A stretch of 5,097 nt of DNA from Bifidobacteriaceae bacterium (GTDB lineage Bacteria > Actinomycetota > Actinomycetes > Actinomycetales > WQXJ01). Under the pieces are notes generated by a model. It was not told the DNA's origin. It searched no databases and was given only the letters and a program-made list of their open reading frames with translations. The position numbers and the translations under genes were made by a program. The DNA is taken from NCBI GenBank assembly GCA_031278675.1, contig JAITJY010000133.1, positions 1 to 5,097 of the forward strand. Reading direction: 5' to 3'. Every line of letters starts with the position of its first letter. The stretch's first letter is position 1. This document shows positions 1 through 5,000 of the stretch, one piece after another.

Positions 1-71
1 GCTTCGCTCCGAGATTTTGCGGGGACCCCGAGCGGGCAAGACTCGGCTCAGGCGCCAAGGTTTCGGCTACT

Positions 72-100
72 TAGGAGCGTGGTTATTCACCACGCTCCTA
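72..100 (-). other. Perfect 12-bp stem-loop spanning the tadB/tadC stop codon
   Basis: TAGGAGCGTGGT (72-83) and ACCACGCTCCTA (89-100) are perfect inverted complements separated by a 5-nt loop. On the minus strand the TGA stop of the tad fusion gene (89-87) lies at the loop, so the stem begins inside the last codons and ends 15 nt after the stop. No T-run follows on the minus strand (the next bases are AGTAGCCGAAACC), so it is not a classical intrinsic terminator. An mRNA-stabilising, attenuating or processing element between the assembly genes and a downstream pilin gene is an inference. The remaining 71 bases to the window edge show no ATG or GTG start on the minus strand, only weak TTG codons, so I call no gene there. 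Confidence 0.6.
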
Positions 101-1091
101 GGCCGGTGGCCAGGGACAGCATGATTGGGACCAGGCCCAGAGCGACGAAGGCCGGCAGGTAGCACAGTCCTAGGGGCGCCATCAGGTAGACGCCCAACCG
201 GGCGGCTGCCTGGGTCAAGTGGCGGCGCTCAGCGCGGGCGAGCCGGGCCCGCATCGCGTCCAACAGGGGCGCGCCTTCCACCCCGGAATTCCACATCAGC
301 CAAGCCGCCGAGTTCAGCGACCGGACAAAGTCAGCATTGCCCGGGACGGCGGCCGCCGCCTCATCCCAGGCCGCATCCCAAGGTTCGCCACGCGCCAGCG
401 CCTCGCCGACCCCTTTCAACGCGCCACCGAGTGCGCCGGGCCACGCCTGGCCCACCTGCATCAAAGCAGCGGGCAGAGGCAAACCAGCCCGCAGCGCTGC
501 CGCCAAGACCGCCGCTGCCAGCCCCTCGGTTCCCCCCGCCCGCGTTGCCGTGCGGATCAGCGCCCCGCTCCACACCCGGCCGGCCAGCAGCAGCCCCAAG
601 CCAACGATCAGCGCCACGGTGCCCGCGCCACCACCGAACAGCACCGCCAGCGGCCGAGTCCCGAGCGCCGTCCCCAACACCACGCCGAGCACCGGCAAGA
701 ACTGCAAGAGCCGCGCGCTCGACTTTGGCCCCGCGATCGCGGCGGCCCGCGCGTCATCGGTCTCCTGGGCATCTTCCAACGCCTGAATCACGGCGTCCAA
801 CAGGTCCGCCGTGGACGCCCCAGCGTTCGCCGCCACGCGGTGCACCGCCACCAACGCCGCCGCAAACTTGCCCGATGCCGTGCCCTCCAACCGCTCCGAC
901 CATTCAGTTAGATCAGCCGGGCTGCGGCCCTCCCCGAGGAGCGCTTCCCATGCCCGATTTCCGTCCACGCCAGCCCGCGCCAGCGCTCTGACCTGCTCTA
1001 ATGCGCCCGCTAAGCCCTCAAGTGTGAGTTGGTCGGCGGGCGGAGCCCCCGCGCCTTGCGACGGCGGAGCCGCCTGGCGGAGCGCGGCCAT
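87..1091 (-). CDS. tadB: TadB-TadC fusion, Tad/type II secretion F-type membrane platform protein
   Basis: This is the inner-membrane platform protein of a Tad (Flp) pilus or type II-like secretion machine, the expected partner of the TadA motor encoded just upstream. Of its 334 residues, 25-115 form an Ala-rich helical region resembling a T2SSF half. Two hydrophobic segments follow at about 128-150 and 153-174. A second T2SSF-like helical domain spans about 189-298 (LAAALRAGLPLPAAL, then MRARLARAERR). The C-terminal membrane segment, about 299-330, contains APLGLCYLPAFVALGLVPIM. From family knowledge, the first part matches the C-terminal half of actinobacterial TadB (Rv3658c type). The ending is the hallmark of the separate small TadC (Rv3657c type). 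I therefore infer a natural fusion. I chose the ATG at 1091 because it overlaps the tadA stop as TGATG, typical of coupled translation. A TTG two codons earlier (1097) is possible. No strong ribosome binding site is visible. Confidence 0.85.
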   Translation of the reverse strand: MAALRQAAPPSQGAGAPPADQLTLEGLAGALEQVRALARAGVDGNRAWEALLGEGRSPADLTEWSERLEGTASGKFAAALVAVHRVAANAGASTADLLDAVIQALEDAQETDDARAAAIAGPKSSARLLQFLPVLGVVLGTALGTRPLAVLFGGGAGTVALIVGLGLLLAGRVWSGALIRTATRAGGTEGLAAAVLAAALRAGLPLPAALMQVGQAWPGALGGALKGVGEALARGEPWDAAWDEAAAAVPGNADFVRSLNSAAWLMWNSGVEGAPLLDAMRARLARAERRHLTQAAARLGVYLMAPLGLCYLPAFVALGLVPIMLSLATGLGAW

Positions 1092-2092
1092 CAGCAACGA
1101 TCCAATCGCTGGGCTAGAGCGGCCCAGCCGGGCCCCGGCCCGGCACCCCCCGGGCCCAAGGACCAGGCGGGCACCGCCGACAACTCAGATCCGGCCAACT
1201 GCAACGCAGCAATCGCCTGGACCCGGCGAATCCCATCTGGGCCCCGGCCCAGATGTACCACCGCCCCCAACGCAGCCGCCGCCTGCACCGCCACTGTGCG
1301 CTGATCCAGCCCCGCCAGCGAACCGAGGGCCGCCAGCCGCGCGGGCACATCCTCACAGGAGTTGGCGTGGATCGTGGCAGCCGATCCCTCGTGACCGGTG
1401 TTGAGTGCGGTCAGCACTTCGCGGACTTCCGGGCCCCGGCATTCGCCCAGAACAATCCGGTCAGGACGCATCCGTAGTGATTCACGCACCAGGTCCGTCA
1501 ACGTGACCAGTCCCCGGCCCTCGGCGTTGGCGCCACGCGCCTCAAGCCGGACGCAGTGCGGGTGGGATGCGATGATCTCTTGCGCCTCTTCAATGATGAC
1601 GAGCCGCTGATCGTGCCCCACCAGTGAGATCAGCGCCGATAGCAGTGTTGTCTTACCAGCACCCGTGGCTCCCGAAACCACGAAGTTGACGCGGGCTGCC
1701 ACCAGGCCGGCCAGCAACTGCGCCCCCCAAGAATCGACTGTCCCGCCGGCCTCAAGGTCAGCTAATGTCATGCCCTCCCGGCGGAAAACCCGGAACGAGA
1801 TCAACGGACCGCCCGGCGCGACGGGCGGCACCACTGCGTGCATCCGAATCCCGCCCGGCAGGTGGGCGTCCACCATGGGTGATGCGTCATCTAGTCGGCG
1901 TCCCGCTTGGGCTGCCAGACGCTGTGCCAAGGCGCGGACCGCTGCGGCGTCCCCCAAATGCAGAGCCAACCGGCGCATCCCTCCAGCCCCGTCCACCCAG
2001 ACTGCGTCTGGGCCGTTCACCAGCACATCTGTCACCTGGGGATCTTCCAGCAGCGCGCTGAGGGCCACCGGCACCTGGAGCACACTCACCAT
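1091..2092 (-). CDS. tadA: TadA/CpaF-family secretion ATPase
   Basis: This is the hexameric cytoplasmic ATPase that powers pilin assembly or secretion through the TadB/TadC platform (VirB11/CpaF branch of GspE-like ATPases). All nucleotide-binding motifs are visible in the 333 residues. Walker A is GATGAGKT (141-148). The Asp-box region is VIIEEAQEI (165-173), with Glu-Glu where many relatives have Glu-Asp. Walker B is RIVLGECRGPEV (212-223). The His box is NTGHEGSAATIHAN (231-244). The N-terminal domain (1-125) has the usual TDVLVNGP and PGGIRMHAVVPP motifs. The protein is complete and close in size to Rv3659c. It overlaps the Ssd gene by 7 bp and the next gene by 1 bp, so the three are probably one operon. 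The start is uncertain: the ATG at 2092 is only 1 nt from a GGAGG. In-frame GTG codons at 2089 and 2083 lie 4 and 10 nt from it. Confidence 0.95.
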   Translation of the reverse strand: MVSVLQVPVALSALLEDPQVTDVLVNGPDAVWVDGAGGMRRLALHLGDAAAVRALAQRLAAQAGRRLDDASPMVDAHLPGGIRMHAVVPPVAPGGPLISFRVFRREGMTLADLEAGGTVDSWGAQLLAGLVAARVNFVVSGATGAGKTTLLSALISLVGHDQRLVIIEEAQEIIASHPHCVRLEARGANAEGRGLVTLTDLVRESLRMRPDRIVLGECRGPEVREVLTALNTGHEGSAATIHANSCEDVPARLAALGSLAGLDQRTVAVQAAAALGAVVHLGRGPDGIRRVQAIAALQLAGSELSAVPAWSLGPGGAGPGPGWAALAQRLDRC

Positions 2093-3459
2093 TCCTCCGC
2101 GAATGCCGCCGGATTAAACGCGGGTGCCGGCAAGCGCGGCACGCGGTTACGTAACCCAAACCGTGACCCCGCCCGGCCTGACCGCCGGTCCCGAGCCACT
2201 CCGGAGCCCCTGGGGTCCGGTATGTCCCGCGAGTCCCGGTCAGGCCGTCGGTCCGCTATGTCACGCACGTCCCAGTGCTCCCCCGAGTCCCGCAGGTCGC
2301 GAACGTCCCAGTGCTCCCCCGAGTTCTGCGGGCCCCAATGGTCCCGGGCGCCCCGGCGCCCGGACGCACCGGGCTGCCGGGCTGGTGCGGATGCCTGGCG
2401 GCCCCAGCGGCGCCGCAGACCGGCTCCGCCGCCTAGAGCGGGCGCTGCCAACCTCGCAATTGCTCCAGCCGCGCTAGCGAGCGGGCCCCTCGCCCGCTCT
2501 CCGGGCACCAGCCCGTGGACGAGCGCCGCCGGCAGCACCCGTTCGTGCCCCACCCGCACCACGTTCGCAAAACCGAGCCGCTCGGCGGCCTCGGCCGCCC
2601 TGATCCCCCCAGGCACCTCCCGCACCGCCAAGACCGGCTCCACCCCCAAAGCCCGCAGCTCGCCGAGCAGCGGGCGCACCGCCGCCAGAGCGGCCGCCTC
2701 GCCCCGCGCCACAATCACCGTGGTATCTGCCCAGCTCCCGGCGCGCCAACCGCCGCAGGAACCGGACCGCGCGGCATCGAGCACTGTGAAAGCCGAACCC
2801 TCCTCCCAAGTTTCGATGGCGCGCCGCACCTGCCACGCCGGCAACCCGTCCGCCGGGCCGACGGAACTGAGCAACTCAACCCCGAGCGCTGACCGGGGCT
2901 GGAGCGGTGCGCCGCCTTCCGCCGCCGCAACCGCATTGGCCCAGGTCACGGCCACGTCGAGCGCCAGTAGTGGCCCCAGCGGAGCGCCGGCCGGGTTCAA
3001 CGCCGCCAGCTTGACGGGCGCCTCGCCCGCCAGGCACCGCGCCGTGGCCACCGCCAAACAACTGGTGCCGGCCCCGCCGTGCGCCCCGATCAATGCGAGC
3101 CGCCGGGCCGTCCGCGGGGCCGCATAGGTGGCCTCGACCAGCGCAGTTAGCCGCGCCCAGGCACCCGGCAGCACCAAATCCCCCGGCGGGGCCGCTCCGG
3201 GATGCTCCCCGACCGCCACCCCGACCAGCGTGCAGTTCGGCCAAGCCGCCCGGATCGCGCCCGCTACCCCTCCGCCGATGTCGTGCCCCAAGATCGCCAG
3301 CCCCGGCGCCGCTTCCAGCGCATCGAGTTGTTCCGGGTCGGTCAGTTCCGCCACCGCGACCCCAGCCTCCCAGACGCAGGCCTTAGCCAAGGCAGCCAGT
3401 TCTGGATCACGAGTCAACAGCGCGACAGCGGTGGGATTGAGCACCGCCCCAGCTTGCAC
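2086..3459 (-). CDS. ssd: Ssd/CpaE(TadZ)-like MinD-superfamily protein with repeat-bearing C-terminal tail
   Basis: In actinobacteria this position (Rv3660c, septum site determining protein) is held by a MinD/ParA-superfamily protein related to CpaE/TadZ, which places the Tad machine at a cell site or affects division. Residues 1-112 form a receiver-like alpha/beta domain (LAILGHDIGG, LVGVAVGE). The ATPase-like domain spans about 118-340. Its P-loop is IGAHGGAGTSCLA (124-136), where the usual Lys before Thr/Ser is absent. Later come FTVLDAARSG (224-233) and TTVIVARGEAAALAAV (246-261). Residues 345-457 form a low-complexity Arg/Asp/Gly tail. It contains tandem NSGEHWDVRD (379-388) and DSGEHWDVRD (391-400) and a degenerate copy DHWGPQ (373-378). 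At 457 residues the protein is longer than I expect for the family, because of this tail. The start used is GTG 3459. GTG 3444 is an alternative preceded by GGGG. ssd versus cpaE/tadZ naming is uncertain, and ATP hydrolysis is doubtful without the Lys. Confidence 0.85.
   Translation of the reverse strand: MQAGAVLNPTAVALLTRDPELAALAKACVWEAGVAVAELTDPEQLDALEAAPGLAILGHDIGGGVAGAIRAAWPNCTLVGVAVGEHPGAAPPGDLVLPGAWARLTALVEATYAAPRTARRLALIGAHGGAGTSCLAVATARCLAGEAPVKLAALNPAGAPLGPLLALDVAVTWANAVAAAEGGAPLQPRSALGVELLSSVGPADGLPAWQVRRAIETWEEGSAFTVLDAARSGSCGGWRAGSWADTTVIVARGEAAALAAVRPLLGELRALGVEPVLAVREVPGGIRAAEAAERLGFANVVRVGHERVLPAALVHGLVPGERARGPLASAAGAIARLAAPALGGGAGLRRRWGRQASAPARQPGASGRRGARDHWGPQNSGEHWDVRDLRDSGEHWDVRDIADRRPDRDSRDIPDPRGSGVARDRRSGRAGSRFGLRNRVPRLPAPAFNPAAFAEEW
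2094..2098 (-). promoter_or_regulatory. Ribosome binding site for tadA inside the ssd 3' end
   Basis: GGAGG on the minus strand lies in the last codons of the upstream ssd-like gene, just before that gene's TGA at 2088-2086. It is the only strong Shine-Dalgarno sequence at any gene start in the window. It leaves three in-frame start candidates for tadA: ATG 2092 (1-nt spacing, unusually short), GTG 2089 (4 nt) and GTG 2083 (10 nt). Confidence 0.6.
2267..2338 (-). repeat. 36-bp in-frame tandem repeat in the ssd-like gene tail
   Basis: Two copies begin at 2267 and 2303. Their first 22 bp are identical (2267-2288 equals 2303-2324) and the remaining 14 bp are partly diverged. The unit encodes 12 residues containing SGEHWDVRD. 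A more diverged HW-containing copy follows on the plus strand near 2335-2345, at a shorter spacing. The period is a multiple of three, so copy-number change would keep the reading frame. Confidence 0.8.
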
Positions 3460-3470
3460 CCGGCGGACGA

Positions 3471-3534
3471 GGATTGTCGCGCGGGAAACCTTCGGCCTGT
3501 GGATGACACAAAGTCTTCACATCTGAGACAATCC
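3471..3534. promoter_or_regulatory. Divergent promoter region with inverted octamer
   Basis: The 79-bp gap between the ssd-like gene and the HAD gene contains GGATTGTC (3471-3478) and GACAATCC (3527-3534), a perfect 8-bp inverted pair with 48 bp between the arms. Each arm presents GACAAT toward one gene, so both may be -10 elements of divergent promoters. The minus-strand GACAAT (3478-3473) would start ssd transcription near 3466, 7 nt before its GTG. No good -35 is visible for that direction. The pair could instead be a shared operator. Confidence 0.4.
3503..3532 (+). promoter_or_regulatory. Probable sigma70-type promoter of the HAD gene (leaderless mRNA)
   Basis: ATGACA (3503-3508, 5/6 to TTGACA) and GACAAT (3527-3532, 4/6 to TATAAT) are separated by 18 bp. 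Counting 6 nt past the -10 places the transcription start at 3539, the A of the HAD gene's ATG. No Shine-Dalgarno sequence precedes that ATG. A leaderless transcript, common in actinobacteria, explains both facts. Confidence 0.5.
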
Positions 3535-3538
3535 CTGG

Positions 3539-4336
3539 ATGACCCGACGGCGGGCCGCGGCCTTCTTCGACCTCGACAAGACGCTGATCGCGCGGAGTTC
3601 TACTCTCGCGTTGACATCCACACTGGTAGCGGAGGGAATCCTGCGGCGCCGCACGGTGCTGCGCTCGGTCTACGCCCAGGCCGCCTACCAGATGGGTTCA
3701 GCCGGTCAGAGCCAATCCGAACGGCTCGCAGTGATCCTGGGACGCATCATCAGCGGGTGGGACGCCTCCCACCTGGCTCTGCTGGCGCGCGAACGGCTTG
3801 CCGAAAAAGTCGCGCCCCAGGTCTTCGCGGAGGCGGCCAGACTCATCGAGGAACACAAAGCCGCCGGCCGTGACATTGTGATTGTGTCCGCGTCCAGCCG
3901 TGAACTTGTTGAGCCGATCGGTGCTTTGCTGGGCGCTGACCGGACCCTAGCCACCCGAATGCAGGTCAAGGATGGGCGCTACACCGGTCAGGCCGAGTTC
4001 TTCAACTACGGTCCAGCGAAAGCCGAAGCGATGGCGGAGCTAGCCCGGCGCGAAGACTATGACCTGGACGCCAGCTACGCTTATTCGGATTCGGTGACGG
4101 ACTTGCCGATGCTGGAAGCAGTGGGCCATCCCGCCGTGGTCAATCCCTCGCGGTCGCTGGCCCGTCTGGCACAAGCCCGGGGTTGGGAAACTGTGCATTT
4201 CCGCTCTCCAGCGGCGGTGCGTTCTGAGAATAAGCGCATCGCTGCGGCCGGTGCGGCCGCAGCGCTCACCCCCGTGATCCTGGCCGTCATTGCACTCTGG
4301 GCGCTCCGCCGCGCCCGCCGACACACTGGTGTTTGA
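3539..4336 (+). CDS. HAD-IB family phosphatase with C-terminal transmembrane segment (Rv3661-type)
   Basis: This is a haloacid dehalogenase superfamily hydrolase of subfamily IB (SerB/CicA-like), expected to be a Mg2+-dependent phosphomonoesterase. The substrate cannot be told from sequence. Motif I is FFDLDKTL with nucleophile Asp11 and acid/base Asp13. Motif II is IVIVSAS with Ser117. Motif III is Lys161 in YGPAKAEAM. Motif IV is YSDSVTDLPML with Asp184 and Asp188. Residues 18-90 form the helical C1-type cap. Residues 236-256 (AAAGAAAALTPVILAVIALWA in part) are hydrophobic and followed by RRARRH, suggesting a C-terminal anchor with a basic cytoplasmic tail. The 265-residue length is normal for the family. 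It is divergent from the ssd-like gene, the same conserved neighbourhood as Rv3661/Rv3660c. The ATG at 3539 has no ribosome binding site, consistent with leaderless expression. All catalytic residues are intact. Confidence 0.92.
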   Translation: MTRRRAAAFFDLDKTLIARSSTLALTSTLVAEGILRRRTVLRSVYAQAAYQMGSAGQSQSERLAVILGRIISGWDASHLALLARERLAEKVAPQVFAEAARLIEEHKAAGRDIVIVSASSRELVEPIGALLGADRTLATRMQVKDGRYTGQAEFFNYGPAKAEAMAELARREDYDLDASYAYSDSVTDLPMLEAVGHPAVVNPSRSLARLAQARGWETVHFRSPAAVRSENKRIAAAGAAAALTPVILAVIALWALRRARRHTGV

Positions 4337-4368
4337 AATCGGCCCTGGATAGTGCTTGGATTGGGAGT

Positions 4369-4394
4369 GTCTGGGCTCGTTTCGGCCAGACTTT
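4369..4394 (+). terminator. Weak terminator-like hairpin after the HAD gene
   Basis: GTCTGG (4369-4374) pairs with CCAGAC (4386-4391) around an 11-nt loop. An alternative fold pairs GTCT/AGAC and GGC/GCC with bulges, and a further CG/CG pair at the tip. Only TTTC follows, so the U-tract is poor. It lies 33 bp after the HAD stop codon. It is the most likely end of that transcript in the sequence, but the evidence is modest. Confidence 0.35.
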
Positions 4395-4421
4395 CATCCC
4401 ATCTTTCTAGCACGTTTTGGC

Positions 4422-4450
4422 TTGCCAGAGGCCCTATCGGGTGCTATAAA
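4422..4450 (+). promoter_or_regulatory. Sigma70-type promoter in front of the putative small RNA
   Basis: TTGCCA (4422-4427, 5/6 to TTGACA) and TATAAA (4445-4450, 5/6 to TATAAT) are separated by exactly 17 bp. It is the best promoter match in the window and stands out in very GC-rich DNA. Transcription would start near 4457, directly before the inverted repeat at 4462. The -10 is bracketed by a small palindrome, GTGCTATAAATGAAGCAC (4441-4458), a possible operator. Confidence 0.55.
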
Positions 4451-4456
4451 TGAAGC

Positions 4457-4580
4457 ACTAGACAACGGGCGAACAGGAACCCACGCACGTATTAACCTAC
4501 GTTAAGGGCATGTCGGCGGGGATCCTCCGTAACGGCAATTGGATTGCGCGCTTGATAACCTGTTCGCCCGTTGTTTATTG
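4457..4580 (+). ncRNA. Candidate structured small RNA closed by a 16-bp inverted repeat
   Basis: ACAACGGGCGAACAGG (4462-4477) is the perfect reverse complement of 4559-4574. In RNA the stem extends to 19 bp by adding U-A, A-U and a G-U pair (4459-4461 with 4575-4577). The enclosed 81 nt contain small hairpins: TTAAC/GTTAA with a 4-nt loop (4492-4505), GCAAT/ATTGC with a 3-nt loop (4535-4547), and an imperfect CGG..CCG stem (about 4517-4529) near a CCTCC. The 3' arm is followed by T-rich TTATTG. The promoter at 4422-4450 would start the RNA at the base of the stem, giving about 120 nt. I recognise no known RNA family. A miniature transposable element is the main alternative, but no target-site duplication is visible. 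The plus-strand reading frame starting at 4510 has no good ribosome binding site and runs into repeats, so I do not call it a gene. Confidence 0.45.
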
Positions 4581-4586
4581 CCCGGA

Positions 4587-4606
4587 CGGCGGCGTCCCGG
4601 CCGCCG
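4587..4606. other. GC-rich 7-bp hairpin downstream of the small-RNA candidate
   Basis: CGGCGGC (4587-4593) pairs with GCCGCCG (4600-4606) around a 6-nt loop, 12 bp after the inverted-repeat element. Competing pairings exist (CCGGAC with GTCCCGG). There is no T-run on either side. It could back up termination of the preceding RNA, or may simply reflect high GC content. Confidence 0.4.
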
Positions 4607-4666
4607 CCCAGTGCGCACCCGGCACCCGGGCATCTCCTCCCAACGCCATCGCCCCACGGGCTGACC

Positions 4667-4749
4667 CTGCACCTGCGGCTGCACCGTACCTGCGGCTGCG
4701 CCGTACCTGCGGCTACGCCGTACCTGCGGCTGCGCCTCGCCCGCAGCCG
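4667..4749. repeat. 17-bp tandem repeat (4 copies) ending in an 8-bp hairpin
   Basis: Copies start at 4667, 4684, 4701 and 4718. The second and fourth are identical (CCGTACCTGCGGCTGCG). The third differs at one position. The first is more diverged. The end of the fourth copy, CGGCTGCG (4727-4734), pairs perfectly with CGCAGCCG (4742-4749) around a 7-nt loop. The period of 17 is not a multiple of three, so any reading frame through it changes frame in every copy. That argues for non-coding DNA. Confidence 0.8.
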
Positions 4750-4755
4750 GCGACT

Positions 4756-4790
4756 GTGCCATATCCCCGGTGCCATATCTCAGTGCCATA
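4756..4790. repeat. Three direct copies of GTGCCATA
   Basis: GTGCCATATC occurs at 4756-4765 and 4770-4779, and GTGCCATACC at 4783-4792, at steps of 14 and 13 bp. The repeats lie immediately after the 17-bp array and are unrelated to it in sequence. Their function is unknown. They could be binding sites or a decayed minisatellite. Confidence 0.65.
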
Positions 4791-4850
4791 CCCCACCGCC
4801 CCCCAGGGCCTGGAGCAAAGTCGGCCCGCGCCTGGTGCTGTCTGCGGCGT

Positions 4851-5000
4851 CGAGTGTTTCAATTTATCTCCTTTCCGGTGGCGAGTGTTTCAATTTATCT
4901 CCTGCCCAACCAAGCCCAAGGCTCTGACCGGCAGTGATGCTGAGGGGCGGAGATAAATTGAAACACTCGACGAAACTCAGGAGATAAATTGAAACACTCG
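4851..5000. mobile_element. Symmetrical array of four 21-bp repeats; possible IS21-like miniature element
   Basis: Identical 21-bp units with core TGTTTCAATTTATCTCC lie at 4851-4871 and 4882-4902. The same unit is inverted at 4949-4969 and 4980-5000. Within each pair the step is exactly 31 bp (10-bp unrelated spacers, 4872-4881 and 4970-4979). A 46-bp centre (4903-4948) separates the pairs. The units are about 38% GC in much GC-richer surroundings, suggesting an outside origin. Paired direct repeats at one end mirrored at the other, containing TCAATTT and bounded by TG...CA (4855-4996), recall the multiple terminal repeats of IS21-family insertion sequences as I know them. Here no transposase gene fits between them, so a non-autonomous or internally deleted element is inferred. 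No clear target duplication is seen (GCGGC at 4844-4848 and 5000-5004 is weak). A protein-binding array is the alternative. Confidence 0.6.

Noticed and set aside
125..991. 288-codon plus-strand open frame opposite the TadB/TadC gene
   Set aside because: Pro/Arg/Ala low-complexity translation with no motif; a shadow of the real minus-strand gene.
1907..3127. 406-codon open frame on the plus strand opposite the ssd-like and tadA genes
   Set aside because: It is rich in Arg/Pro/Ser/Ala, typical of an antisense frame in GC-rich DNA. The minus strand carries proteins with clear family motifs.
3498..3506. DnaA box-like TCATCCACA on the minus strand
   Set aside because: A single site with one mismatch to TTATCCACA, no cluster and no origin genes; chance match.
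4462..4574. Classical MITE with target-site duplication
   Set aside because: The flanks (GCAC before, TTGC after) do not match each other, and a promoter points exactly at the left arm, so I favour an RNA. A MITE is not excluded.
4510..4956. 148-codon plus-strand open frame in the repeat region
   Set aside because: It starts inside the inverted-repeat unit without a good ribosome binding site, crosses 17-bp repeats that shift frame per copy, and ends in the 21-bp repeats; no protein-like domain.
4851..5000. CRISPR array
   Set aside because: The repeats are 21 bp with 10-bp spacers, only two per orientation and inverted halfway; no cas genes are present.
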